From: Acrocarpospora corrugata
GTDB taxonomy: Bacteria; Actinomycetota; Actinomycetes; Streptosporangiales; Streptosporangiaceae
DNA length: 64,000 nt
Direction of reading: 5' to 3'
NCBI RefSeq assembly: GCF_009687845.1
Contig: NZ_BLAD01000041.1
Coordinates: 62,001-126,000, forward strand
This document shows, one piece after another, positions 33,355-42,138 of the stretch. Position 1 is the first letter of the stretch, and each line of letters begins with the position of its first letter. Position numbers and translations under genes: made by a program. Below the pieces are notes generated by a model. The model made no database searches. It saw only the letters and a list, made by a program, of their open reading frames with translations, and had not been told where the DNA came from.

Positions 33355-34551
33355 TCAGCCCGCTTGGAGCGAGTCCAGCACCTGGTCAAGGACGGACACG
33401 TCGAGATTGTCGGGAATCGAGGCGTAGAACAGCGAAGGTCGCTCCCCGGGACCCTGATCCACCAGCACGAACGCGCCCGGTTCGGTCTTCCATTTCCAGT
33501 TGTTCGCCGCGGATTGCTCGCTGAAATCCATCACGTACGAGACGACCCAGGCGTCCTTCCCGCTGACCTTGATCGCTTCGTTCTTCACGATCTTCCGGGT
33601 GTGCTCCGGAGTGTAAAAAATCGGTTCGTAAGCGACAAGCAACGCACTGGTGACATTCCGCAGATCCTGCGGGCCGCTGTACGGGAACACCTCCGGCAAC
33701 CGGGCCGCGTAGACCGAGCCGACCCAGACGCTGCCCTCCTGGCCGTCGAAGTTCTCCTGCGAGACCGCCTGGAAGCCGCTGGTGAACACCGGCATCATCG
33801 GATTGTTCGGCGCGTTGACCGACTCCGCCTTCGGCACCGTCCACGGGTCACCGGGGAACAGGTACGACAGCCCGGCCAGCGGGTCCTCGATCCGGTCCCC
33901 GGCCGGCTGCGGCAGCTCGGTGAGCGGCTGCTGACTGGGCGGCGGGGTCGGCACCTCGCCCGGGTCCTGGGTCTCGGGCGGCAGCGACGGCACGCTTACC
34001 GAGGGCTCGGCGACGGGCGTCGGATTTGAACGGTTCATGAACACGAAGGCCGCGCCGACGACCAGGGCGACGGCCACCACGGCCGCGATGCCGCCCAGGA
34101 TCCACGGGGCCGGCGAGGACGCCTTCGGCGGCGGGCCGTACGGCGGGGGCCCGCCGAACTGGGGCTGCGGCATCATCGCGGTCGGGTTCGGCTGACCCCA
34201 CTGCGGCTGCGCGCCAGGCCCAGGCCCAGGCCCAGGTCCAGGTCCAGACCCAGGTCCCGGGCCCCACTGGGGCGCCGGACCCTGCGGTCCCGGCTGGCCA
34301 CTGGGGTGGGTCCACTGCGCCGACGGGCTGGGCGACGGACCCGGCGCTGGCTGGCCCAGGGCCGACTGCACGGCCGTCGGCGCCGCCGCCGCGGTCGTGG
34401 AGTCGGGGGCCGCCGGAGCCGGCGGCTGAGCGGCCTGGGCGGCCTGCTGCTCAAGCGGATGGGTGGCGTCGGTCCACTGCGAACCGTCCCACCAACGAAG
34501 CTGGGGGGAGCCGTATGGGTCGGGGTACCAACCGGCCGGGGTCGTCGTCAT
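33355..34551 (-). CDS. DUF2510 membrane protein with outer domain
   Basis: The 398-residue protein starts with DUF2510 (PAGWYPDPYGSPQLRWWDGS), then a Pro/Gly/Gln-rich stretch including a run of Pro-Gly repeats, one membrane helix (APWILGGIAAVVAVALVVGA) and an outer domain of about 180 residues ending VLDQVLDSLQAG. The fold of the outer part is not recognised. It follows the pseudokinase gene after 19 bases, so it is likely the last membrane-signalling member of that operon. Confidence 0.8.
   Translation of the reverse strand: MTTTPAGWYPDPYGSPQLRWWDGSQWTDATHPLEQQAAQAAQPPAPAAPDSTTAAAAPTAVQSALGQPAPGPSPSPSAQWTHPSGQPGPQGPAPQWGPGPGSGPGPGPGPGPGAQPQWGQPNPTAMMPQPQFGGPPPYGPPPKASSPAPWILGGIAAVVAVALVVGAAFVFMNRSNPTPVAEPSVSVPSLPPETQDPGEVPTPPPSQQPLTELPQPAGDRIEDPLAGLSYLFPGDPWTVPKAESVNAPNNPMMPVFTSGFQAVSQENFDGQEGSVWVGSVYAARLPEVFPYSGPQDLRNVTSALLVAYEPIFYTPEHTRKIVKNEAIKVSGKDAWVVSYVMDFSEQSAANNWKWKTEPGAFVLVDQGPGERPSLFYASIPDNLDVSVLDQVLDSLQAG
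34214..34260 (-). repeat. Hexanucleotide microsatellite in the DUF2510 gene
   Basis: CCAGGC/CCAGGT hexamers repeat about seven times and encode the Pro-Gly run. In-frame length changes would shorten or lengthen the linker only. Confidence 0.6.
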
Positions 34552-34570
34552 GCCCGGAAGCCTAGTGAAA

Positions 34571-35956
34571 TCAACATTTGTACGAGAAGCTCGCTTTGTC
34601 CTGAATGGGTTTCCCGGTAGCGGTATGGTCCAGGATCCGCAGGGTTGCGGTGCCCTTGAGGCTACCCGTGCCGGTCACCTTCCAGAGCAATGGCAAATCC
34701 AGAGATTTCGTATCAGACTCCACGCGCTGGGTTTCGTGGATCTTGCGGCCGTCGCTCTGCTCCCAGACATAGGAGAAGGTGCCCGCGCCGCCGTTGGTGC
34801 TGACCACCGCGACGATCTTGGCCGTGGAGTCGCAGCCCTGCACCTTCTTCGGGGCCTGCACGTCCACCTTGGCGACCTCCAGCGCGAGCCCCGGCGCCTG
34901 CCGGAGCCAGAGGATCACCGCGGCGATCAGGATGGCCAGCAGGATGCTGCCCGCCCAGGCGGTCCGCCGCTTCGACGGCCGTCCGGCCGCGGCCGGGCCG
35001 CTCACGTGCCCGCGCAGGTCGGGGGTGTGCTGGGTGGACTGGTTGCGCCCCTGCCGCCAGATCTGCGCCGCGGTGGTGTCCACCGGCACGCCGGGCCCGA
35101 ACCGCATCCCGGACCCGTCGGCGGGCGCGCCCGGCCCGGCCGGATCCTGGGCGCGGATCACCCCGGGATCGAGCAGGGTGCGCATCTCGCCCGTCTCCGG
35201 CACGGCCGGCGGGGGCGGCGCGGTCGGCACGTCGGCGGCCGACCACACGTGCAGCGTCTGGACCAGCCGCTCCCGGGTGGTGAACCCGGCCGGCAGCAGG
35301 TCGCGACCGCCCAGCAGGGTGTCCCTGGCCGCGCTCAGGCCCCGGGTGGCCGCCATCGCCGCCGCCCGGTCCAGCAGCTGCGCGGACTGCCCGGCGGCCC
35401 AGCTCGCGGCCAGCCCGCGGGCCAGCCCCGACCAGGCGGCCACGTCCCGCTCCACCGAGGTCGGCTCGCTGCGCAGCGCCTCCAGCAGCCCGCGCTCGGC
35501 GAGCATGGCCGTGCCGTCCTCGCCGATCACGATCGTGCCCGGGTGCAGCGCGCCGTGGGTGAGCCCGGCGGCGTGCACGGTGAGCAGGGCCTGCGCGGTC
35601 TCCACCAGGATGGTCGCGGCGCTGCCCGAGTCGGGCGTGCGCCCGCCGTCGGTCAGCAGTTCGGCCACCGTGGGCATCGCCCGGCGGCCGCTGATCAGCC
35701 AGACGTCCCCGCGCGCGGTCACCAGGTCGGCGACAGGGAGCAGGCCGGAGTGCCCGCCCTGTTGTAGCCGCCGGTCCGCGCCGACCGCCGCCACCAGCCG
35801 GTCGCGGGCGGCAGGATCGGCCAGCAGACGCTGTTCGAACCGCAGCAGACCGGACGGCGTGCCGTCCGGCGCCACCGCGTCATGCCAGGTGCCGAGCTCG
35901 CTGATCCGGACCCGTCCGGTCAGTCGATGCCCGGCGACGCTCCCCCCGTCGTGCAT
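34571..35956 (-). CDS. Membrane-anchored pseudokinase with outer Ig-like domain
   Basis: The 461-residue protein has a protein-kinase fold without the catalytic residues: the HRDxKxxN loop reads HGALHPGTIV (134-143), the DFG position reads MLAERG, and no clear ATP-binding lysine is seen. A membrane helix (AWAGSILLAILIAAVILWL) leads to an outer domain of about 100 residues with Cys near both ends (VQGCDSTAKIV and final KC), probably one disulphide. It abuts the active kinase gene with no gap, so it is well placed to be a regulator or substrate of that kinase. Confidence 0.8.
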   Translation of the reverse strand: MHDGGSVAGHRLTGRVRISELGTWHDAVAPDGTPSGLLRFEQRLLADPAARDRLVAAVGADRRLQQGGHSGLLPVADLVTARGDVWLISGRRAMPTVAELLTDGGRTPDSGSAATILVETAQALLTVHAAGLTHGALHPGTIVIGEDGTAMLAERGLLEALRSEPTSVERDVAAWSGLARGLAASWAAGQSAQLLDRAAAMAATRGLSAARDTLLGGRDLLPAGFTTRERLVQTLHVWSAADVPTAPPPPAVPETGEMRTLLDPGVIRAQDPAGPGAPADGSGMRFGPGVPVDTTAAQIWRQGRNQSTQHTPDLRGHVSGPAAAGRPSKRRTAWAGSILLAILIAAVILWLRQAPGLALEVAKVDVQAPKKVQGCDSTAKIVAVVSTNGGAGTFSYVWEQSDGRKIHETQRVESDTKSLDLPLLWKVTGTGSLKGTATLRILDHTATGKPIQDKASFSYKC

Positions 35957-37582
35957 CTACCGCCGCCTCCGATGCCTTCCCGTGAATCGCCTCACGGCAA
36001 GTGTGGCGGGAATCAGGCCGGTCGTCATCAGGCCGATCGCGAGAACCCCGGCCGCGGTCTCGGCCAGCGGGGTCTCCGCGGGTGTCTCCCTGGGCGACTC
36101 GTCCACCGTGATGGTCGGCGGCTCGCTGCTGGGCGGCGGCTCCGAGCTCGGCGGGTCGCTCGGCGTCGGCGTGGTCGGGGTGGGGGTCGTCGGCCGTGCC
36201 GTCGGGGTGGGGGTGCGGGTCGTCGGCCGCGTGGTCGGGGTGGGCTCGCCCGGGATCGAGGTGGTCGGGTCGGCCGGGTCGCCGCTCGGCTTGGGAGTCG
36301 GCTTCTTGGTGGGCTTGGGGGTCGGCTTCTTGGTCGTCGGCTTCGCGGTGGGGGTCGGCAGCGGCGCCGGCGGCAGGGTGGCGGGCGGCTGTGTGGTCGG
36401 CGGCGGGGCGGCCGTGTCGGTGGGCTCCGGCTCCGCCGTCTCCGCCGGGACCACCGGCTCCTCGGTGTCCTCGATCTCCTCGACCGGGATCTCCCCGCCC
36501 ACCGCGGACGCGGTCGGCGACAGGGTGGTCTCCCCGGCCTGGAGCTGGGTGCCGCTGAGCGACCCGACCAGGACCGCGGTGCCGCCGGCGATGACGGCCA
36601 TGCCGACCACGGTGAGGCCGATCTTCATCACGGTCCGGCTGAACAGGCCGCCGCCCAATTTGGTCTCGCCGAGCGCGGTGGAGACCTCGGGGGCCTCCTC
36701 GGTCAGCGGGAAGAACGGCAGCAGCAGCCCGGCCAGGGCGGCCAGGCGGCGCCGGCCGCGCTCCTCCCAGGCGTCGCCGTACGCGTCGGCGGCGACGGCC
36801 TGCAGTTCGCGCAGGAACGCCTCGGCCGAGGGCGGGCGGTCGGCCGGGTGCTTGGCCATGCCGCGCTCGATCAGGCCCTGCAGCTGGTGCGGGACCTCCT
36901 CGATCGGGGGCGCGGCGGCCTGGTGCTGGCGGGCCAGCGCGGCCAGGTTGGTGGCCCGGAACGGGCGGGTGCCGGTGAGGCACTCGAAGAACACCACGGT
37001 GGCCGCGTAGACGTCGGTGGTCGGCCCGGCGGCGGCGCCGGACCACTGCTCCGGCGCCATGTACGCCGGGGTGCCGGACACGTTGGTGCCCTCGCCGGCT
37101 CGGGCGGCGATGCCGAAGTCGACCAGTTTGCTCTGGCCGGCCGCCTCCACCATGACGTTCTCGGGTTTGAAGTCCCGGTGCACGATGCCCATCTCGTGGG
37201 CGATCCCCAGGCCGATCAGGGAACCCTTCAGCACGGCCAGCGCCGCCTCGGGTCCGGTCGGGCCCTCGGAGCGGAGCATCGCGCGCAGCGAGACGCCGTC
37301 CACCAGTTCCATCACGATGGCGGCGCCCGCCGGATGCTCCACGTACTCGTAGAAGCGGGCGGCGTGCGGGTTGCGCTCCATCAGGGCGAGCAGGCGGGCC
37401 TCGTGCCGGAATCTGGCCACGAAGTTGAGGTCGGAGCGGAGCTCCTCGGACAGGTATTTGATCGCCACCAACGTGCCGTCGGCATCGTGTCTGGCGAGAA
37501 TCACCTGTCCGGCGCCGCCGGTGCCGAGTTCGCGTATCTCGGTGTAGCCGGGAACGCGCCAGGCGGCCGGTCTGCCGTACAT
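35957..37582 (-). CDS. Ser/Thr protein kinase with Pro/Thr-rich tail
   Basis: The 541-residue kinase has the G-loop LGTGGAGQV, VAIKYL lysine, HRDFKPENV, DFG and GTPAYMAPEQW, so it should be active. A membrane helix (IGLTVVGMAVIAGGTAVLVG) is followed by a long Pro/Thr/Lys-rich region (repeated PTPKPTKK and TPTTRPT) and a second hydrophobic helix near the C-terminus with a basic end. There are no PASTA domains. AAGGAG precedes ATG 37582. Confidence 0.9.
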   Translation of the reverse strand: MYGRPAAWRVPGYTEIRELGTGGAGQVILARHDADGTLVAIKYLSEELRSDLNFVARFRHEARLLALMERNPHAARFYEYVEHPAGAAIVMELVDGVSLRAMLRSEGPTGPEAALAVLKGSLIGLGIAHEMGIVHRDFKPENVMVEAAGQSKLVDFGIAARAGEGTNVSGTPAYMAPEQWSGAAAGPTTDVYAATVVFFECLTGTRPFRATNLAALARQHQAAAPPIEEVPHQLQGLIERGMAKHPADRPPSAEAFLRELQAVAADAYGDAWEERGRRRLAALAGLLLPFFPLTEEAPEVSTALGETKLGGGLFSRTVMKIGLTVVGMAVIAGGTAVLVGSLSGTQLQAGETTLSPTASAVGGEIPVEEIEDTEEPVVPAETAEPEPTDTAAPPPTTQPPATLPPAPLPTPTAKPTTKKPTPKPTKKPTPKPSGDPADPTTSIPGEPTPTTRPTTRTPTPTARPTTPTPTTPTPSDPPSSEPPPSSEPPTITVDESPRETPAETPLAETAAGVLAIGLMTTGLIPATLAVRRFTGRHRRRR

Positions 37583-37721
37583 AACGGTCTCCTTACAATC
37601 CCCGGGCCCCCCGCCACGACGAACACGTATCTTAGTGATCCACAAGGGCGTGAAGCGAATAGTCACCACATAGTCGTGGATCGTGTCAGAAAGAGACTGT
37701 CGTGGCTTACGTGGCGAAATA

Positions 37722-39887
37722 TCACTCGATCACGGCGCAGCGGGCGACTTTCTGGTCTCTGATCGGCCCGCGCGATCCGGCCGGGTCGGTCACGGCCGCG
37801 AGGCTGTAGTAGGTGTCGCACAGCATGCCGAAGTCGAAGGTCACCGTGACCGAGTAGCTGGTCTGGCCGGACAGCTGGAAGGTCCGCGTGTTCACCGGGT
37901 TCGTGCCGCCCTCGCCGCGGGCGTAGGTGGTGGTCAGGGTGAGGGGGCCGGGGCCGTCGGTGGTCACCCGTACCGTGCTGGTGATCAGGCCGTTGCCGTC
38001 GCTCTGCCCGCCCAGGCTCACCGCGATCGCGGTCACGGTGGGCACCCCGCAGTTCGCCTTGACCTCGCGCTTCACGGCGCCGTTCGGCCCGGCAGGATCG
38101 CTGCTCGCGGTGAAGGTCACCGCGCCGGTGCAGACCGCCTTCGGGAAGGTGTGGGTGAAGGTCCTGGTGTAGGCGCGCTGGCCGGCCAGGCGCAGGGCGG
38201 GCAGGTTGGAGGACTGGCCGCCGCCGGCGAAGTCGCCGTTCAGCTCGATCCGGCCGGTGCCGTCGGTTGTCACCTTCACCGTCGCGGTGGCGGTCTTGCC
38301 GGTCTTGTCGAGGGTGACCGACTGCACGTCCAGGTCGGTGATCTGGGTCGGGCAGGCGGCGACCTTGCTGGTGGCGGTCACCGCGCCGGCGGCGGCGGCC
38401 GGGCTGGTGCTGGCGATGATGCCCCAGGTGCCGGCGCAGGGCCTGGTGCCCAGGTCGCGGCTGACCGCCTTGGTGTACTTCTTGGCTCCGCTCAGCGGCA
38501 TCGACTGGGTGCCGACGACCTTGCCGTTGACGGTGAACCTGACGGTGAGCGTGGTCTTGGCCACGCCGTCGGTGACCACCGAGACGGTGCCCTTGGCCAT
38601 CGGCGTGGACGCGGCGAGCGAGAGCCCGGCCACGGAGACGCCGAGCACCTTGGTGGGCGTCTTGGTGGGGGTCGCGCTCGGCGTGGGGTCAGGGGTCGCC
38701 GTCGGTTCCTCGGTCGGCGTCTCCGAGGGTTCTTCCGTGGGCGTTTCGCTCGGCGTCTCGGTGGGTTCCTCGGTCGGCTCCTCCGTGGGCGGCTCGGTGA
38801 ACTCCTCGACCGGGGTCGGGAGTTCCTCCGCGACCACCGGGGTCACGTTCTTGACCGGTTCCTCGTTGATCAGGACGTACGCGGTGATCGCGCTGCCCGC
38901 CACCACCAGGGCCGCGCCGCCGATGACGATCTTGCCGACCAGGCTGCGGCCGAATCCGCCGAGCGTCGACTTGAACAGCGTGGTGCCGACCTGCGGCACC
39001 GGGCCGCCGCCGCCCATCGGGAACAGCCCCGCGGCCAGCCCGGCCAGCGCGGCCAGCTTGCGGCGGCCGGTCGCCTCCCAGTCGGCCCCGTACGCGGCGA
39101 CGGCCACCGCCTCCAGCTCCGCCACGAACATGGACGCGCTGGCGGGCCGCCGCCGCGGGTCCTTCGCCATGCCCCGCTCGACCAGGCCGCGCACCGGCAC
39201 CGGCACGTCCCCGGCCGGGATGTCGGCGGTCTGGTGCAGGTGCATGAGCACCACGTGCTCGGTCGCCTGGTACGGCCGCCGCCCGGTCAGGCACTCGTAG
39301 AACACCGCCGTGGCGGCGTACACGTCGGTGGCGGTCGAAGCCGGATGCCCGGCCCACTGCTCCGGCGCCATGTACGCCGGCGTGCCGGCCGGGACGCCGC
39401 TGGCCCCCGCCTTCAGCGCGATGCCGAAGTCGACCAGCTTGCTGGCGCCGTCGGCCCGCACGACCACGTTCTCGGGCTTGTAGTCGCGGTGCACCACGCC
39501 ACGCTCGTGCGCGGCGGCCAGGCCGAGGAGCGAGCCCTTGAGCACGGCCAGCGCCGCCTCGGCCCCGGTGCCGCCCTCGGCCCGCAACAGCGCACGCAGC
39601 GGTGCGCCGTTGATCAGCTCCATCACGATGGCCGCGCCCTCGGGTGTCTGCACGTATTCGTACAGTTTCACCACGTGCGGGTCGTCGACCTCGACGAGCA
39701 GGCGGGCCTCGGCGCGGAAACCGTCGAGGAAGCCCGGCTGCCCACGCAAGTCCTCGGAGAGGTACTTGATGGCCACGTGGGCGCCGGACGCCTCGTGCAC
39801 CGCGAGCACGACTCGGCCTCCGCCGCCGACGCCGAGCGTGCGCACCTCGGCATATCCGGGTACGCGCCAGTCGCCGGGGGGAACCAT
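37722..39887 (-). CDS. Ser/Thr protein kinase with tandem outer Ig-like domains
   Basis: The 721-residue kinase is a paralogue of the one downstream: LGVGGGGRV, VAIKYL, HRDYKPENV, DFG and GTPAYMAPEQW are intact. Behind the membrane helix (IVIGGAALVVAGSAITAYVL) lies a Glu-Pro-Thr repeat linker (EEPTEEPTETPSETPTEE) and about four beta-sandwich repeats, each with a central Cys (RPCAGTW, VAACPTQITD, AVCTGAVTF, ANCGVPTV, MLCDTYY). The outer part probably binds a cell-wall or secreted ligand. AGGAGG precedes ATG 39887. It diverges from the MocR gene. Confidence 0.9.
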   Translation of the reverse strand: MVPPGDWRVPGYAEVRTLGVGGGGRVVLAVHEASGAHVAIKYLSEDLRGQPGFLDGFRAEARLLVEVDDPHVVKLYEYVQTPEGAAIVMELINGAPLRALLRAEGGTGAEAALAVLKGSLLGLAAAHERGVVHRDYKPENVVVRADGASKLVDFGIALKAGASGVPAGTPAYMAPEQWAGHPASTATDVYAATAVFYECLTGRRPYQATEHVVLMHLHQTADIPAGDVPVPVRGLVERGMAKDPRRRPASASMFVAELEAVAVAAYGADWEATGRRKLAALAGLAAGLFPMGGGGPVPQVGTTLFKSTLGGFGRSLVGKIVIGGAALVVAGSAITAYVLINEEPVKNVTPVVAEELPTPVEEFTEPPTEEPTEEPTETPSETPTEEPSETPTEEPTATPDPTPSATPTKTPTKVLGVSVAGLSLAASTPMAKGTVSVVTDGVAKTTLTVRFTVNGKVVGTQSMPLSGAKKYTKAVSRDLGTRPCAGTWGIIASTSPAAAAGAVTATSKVAACPTQITDLDVQSVTLDKTGKTATATVKVTTDGTGRIELNGDFAGGGQSSNLPALRLAGQRAYTRTFTHTFPKAVCTGAVTFTASSDPAGPNGAVKREVKANCGVPTVTAIAVSLGGQSDGNGLITSTVRVTTDGPGPLTLTTTYARGEGGTNPVNTRTFQLSGQTSYSVTVTFDFGMLCDTYYSLAAVTDPAGSRGPIRDQKVARCAVIE

Positions 39888-40053
39888 GGAGGCCTCCTGT
39901 GGGGTGGTGCATGAAGTAGACGCGCCGTCCCACGGCCAGGTTGACCGGATTGGTGGGAAATGGCATGTGACGTCGTGTGAGCGGATCAACGTTACGGTGA
40001 AGGGCGGGTGGACTCTTGGGATATGTCCGCTTTTGTGGGAATGGGGGACCACT

Positions 40054-41466
40054 ATGGACAGGGCCACTTCTCGGGCCCGGGTTCAGGTCGACGTGCCGCT
40101 GTCGGTGGACCGGGAGGCGGGGGTGCCGCTGGCCGTACAGGTCGGGGACCAGCTGCGGGCGGCGGTCCGGGGCGGCGCGCTGAAGGCGGGGGAGCGGCTG
40201 CCGTCGAGCCGGCGGCTGGCGGCCGCGCTGGCGGTCAGCAGGACCGTGGTCACCGAGGCGTACCAGCAGCTGTACGCGGAGGGCTGGCTGGACGGAAAGC
40301 ACGGCTCGGGCACCTACGTGGCCGACCTGCCGGCCGGCAGCGCCGCGCCCGCCCCCGAGCGGGCGGCGTTCGTCCTGGCCGACGAGCCGGAACCCGGTCC
40401 TGGCCGGATCGACCTGCGGCCGGGCCGCCCATGGGTGCACGGCTACGACGCGGCGGCCTGGCGGCGGGCCTGGCGCGGCGTGGGCGAGTTCCCGCCGCAG
40501 GACCGCTCCGACCCCTACGGCCTGCCGGACCTGCGCGCCCAGCTCGCCGAGCACCTGCGCCGGGCCAGAGGCGTCCCGGCCGGCGCGGAGAACGTCCTGG
40601 TCACCAGGGGCACCGGGCACGGCCTGGACCTGATCGCCGCGACGCTGCTGACGCCGGGCGACCGGGCCGGCACCGAGGAGCCCGGCTACCGGGTGGCCAG
40701 AACCGTGTTCGCGGCGCGCGGCGCGGAGGTCGTCCCGATCCCGGTGGACGAGCACGGCGTGGTCGTCGAGGCGCTGCCCGACGACCTGAGCGTGCTCTAC
40801 ACCACGCCCGCGCACCAGTACCCGGTCGGCGGGCGGCTGCCGATCCCGCGCCGGGAACGCCTGCTGGCCTGGGCCCGCAGAACCGGCGCGATCATCGTCG
40901 AGGACGACTACGACGCCGAGTTCCGCTACGACGTGGCCCCGCTGCCCGCCCTGTACGGCCTGGACCCCGACCGGGTGATCCTGCTCGGCACCCTGTCCAA
41001 GTCACTCAGCCCCGACCTCGGCCTCGGCTGGCTGGTCGCGCCGCCCCGGCTGCTGGACGCGATCGCGCTGCGCCGCACCACGCTCGGCGACCGCACCTCG
41101 GGACCGGTCCAGCGCGCCGTCGCCGCCCTGCTCCGCAACGGCGACCTGGACCGGCACCTGCGGCGGCAGCGCCTGGAGTACGCCCGCCGCCGGGCGGCCG
41201 TGGTGGCCCTGCTCGGCGACCGCGTCAAAGGGGACACGGCGGGGCTGCACGTGCTGGTGGAACTGCCGGCGGACGCCGTACCCGAGATCGCCAGGAAGGC
41301 GCGCGAGCGCGGCGTGCTGCTGGACACCACGGCCCGCCACCATCACGGGCCGCACCGGGTGCACGGCCTGGTCCTCGGGTACGGCTCGGCCGCGCTGCAC
41401 GAGGTGAAACGCGGCTGCGCCGTACTCGCCGAACTGATCGAGGGCCTAGATCACCCGTTCCAGTAG
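40054..41466 (+). CDS. MocR/PdxR-family regulator
   Basis: The 470-residue protein has a GntR winged helix (LKAGERLPSSRRLAAALAVS) and a fold-type I aminotransferase domain with EDDYDAEFRY and PLP lysine in LGTLSKSLSP. PdxR-type members sense PLP and control pyridoxine genes; others control GABA or amino acid genes. No pdx gene is next to it, so its target is unknown. GGGGGA precedes ATG 40054. It gives a local reference for the degenerate domain encoded at 710-1819. Confidence 0.9.
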   Translation: MDRATSRARVQVDVPLSVDREAGVPLAVQVGDQLRAAVRGGALKAGERLPSSRRLAAALAVSRTVVTEAYQQLYAEGWLDGKHGSGTYVADLPAGSAAPAPERAAFVLADEPEPGPGRIDLRPGRPWVHGYDAAAWRRAWRGVGEFPPQDRSDPYGLPDLRAQLAEHLRRARGVPAGAENVLVTRGTGHGLDLIAATLLTPGDRAGTEEPGYRVARTVFAARGAEVVPIPVDEHGVVVEALPDDLSVLYTTPAHQYPVGGRLPIPRRERLLAWARRTGAIIVEDDYDAEFRYDVAPLPALYGLDPDRVILLGTLSKSLSPDLGLGWLVAPPRLLDAIALRRTTLGDRTSGPVQRAVAALLRNGDLDRHLRRQRLEYARRRAAVVALLGDRVKGDTAGLHVLVELPADAVPEIARKARERGVLLDTTARHHHGPHRVHGLVLGYGSAALHEVKRGCAVLAELIEGLDHPFQ

Positions 41467-42042
41467 CCGGAGCTCCTCGCGCGGCCGGGGCACCTCCAGC
41501 GCGGGGGTGCCCAGGATGCGCTGGACGTCGATCGCCCCCGGATCGCCGTCGCGGACGCCCGGCACCTGGGAATGTCCGAAGTGCCCGCCCCGGGCCCACA
41601 GGCGGCCATCGCCTCCGCCTGCGAGGGAGTGCGGGAAGGGCAGCGGTGGGCCGGCCGGCCAGCGGCGGGGCACCTCCCAGGAGTCGAGCCAGGCCAGGAT
41701 CTCGTCCAGCCCGTCCAGCTTGCTGTCGGTGAAGGGTTCCTGTACCGAGCCGAGCACCCTGATCTGGATGTTGGCCCGGCCATGCCGGTTCAGGTCGCCG
41801 CCCAGGCCGCACGCCGCCCGGCTGGGCGGGAGCTGCTGGACGATCTGCCCGAGCACCGGGTTCCACACCAGGTGCGCGGGGCAGTTCAGCTGGACGAGCC
41901 GCTGGGCGACGGATTTGGCCGAGATCCCTTGTGGGTCGGTCGGCCAGATGAACCAGACCACCCGGGGCGCCCCGCCGTTCATGGGGCCGGCGTCCTGGGG
42001 AGCGGGAATTCGACTGGCAACGGGTAGCCATGCCTGGGCCAC
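41446..42042 (-). CDS. Amidase/PGRP-like protein, divergent
   Basis: The 198-residue product (VVWFIWPTDPQGISAKSVAQ, HLVWNPVLGQIVQQLPPSRA) ends with WARGGHFGHSQVPG and GAIDVQRIL. The HxxHSQVPG-DPGAID pattern resembles the C-terminal zinc region of type 2 amidase/peptidoglycan-recognition domains. I see no signal peptide, so either export is non-classical or the function differs. GTG 42042 has GAGGGGG upstream. It overlaps the convergent MocR gene by 21 bases. Confidence 0.55.
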   Translation of the reverse strand: MAQAWLPVASRIPAPQDAGPMNGGAPRVVWFIWPTDPQGISAKSVAQRLVQLNCPAHLVWNPVLGQIVQQLPPSRAACGLGGDLNRHGRANIQIRVLGSVQEPFTDSKLDGLDEILAWLDSWEVPRRWPAGPPLPFPHSLAGGGDGRLWARGGHFGHSQVPGVRDGDPGAIDVQRILGTPALEVPRPREELRLLERVI

Positions 42043-42138
42043 TGTGCCCCCTCATGTCCTAAGGTCGCCCTGTTTCTCCCCTTGTGATCTCGGCGCGAAA
42101 CTTATGATCTCTGGACTGGTTCGGGGGGTTTACCTGGC

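Noticed and set aside
34779-37010. 743-codon plus-strand frame
   Set aside because: Complement of the pseudokinase and kinase genes, made open by GC bias.
37683-39914. 743-codon plus-strand frame rich in Arg/Gly/His
   Set aside because: Complement of the larger kinase gene.
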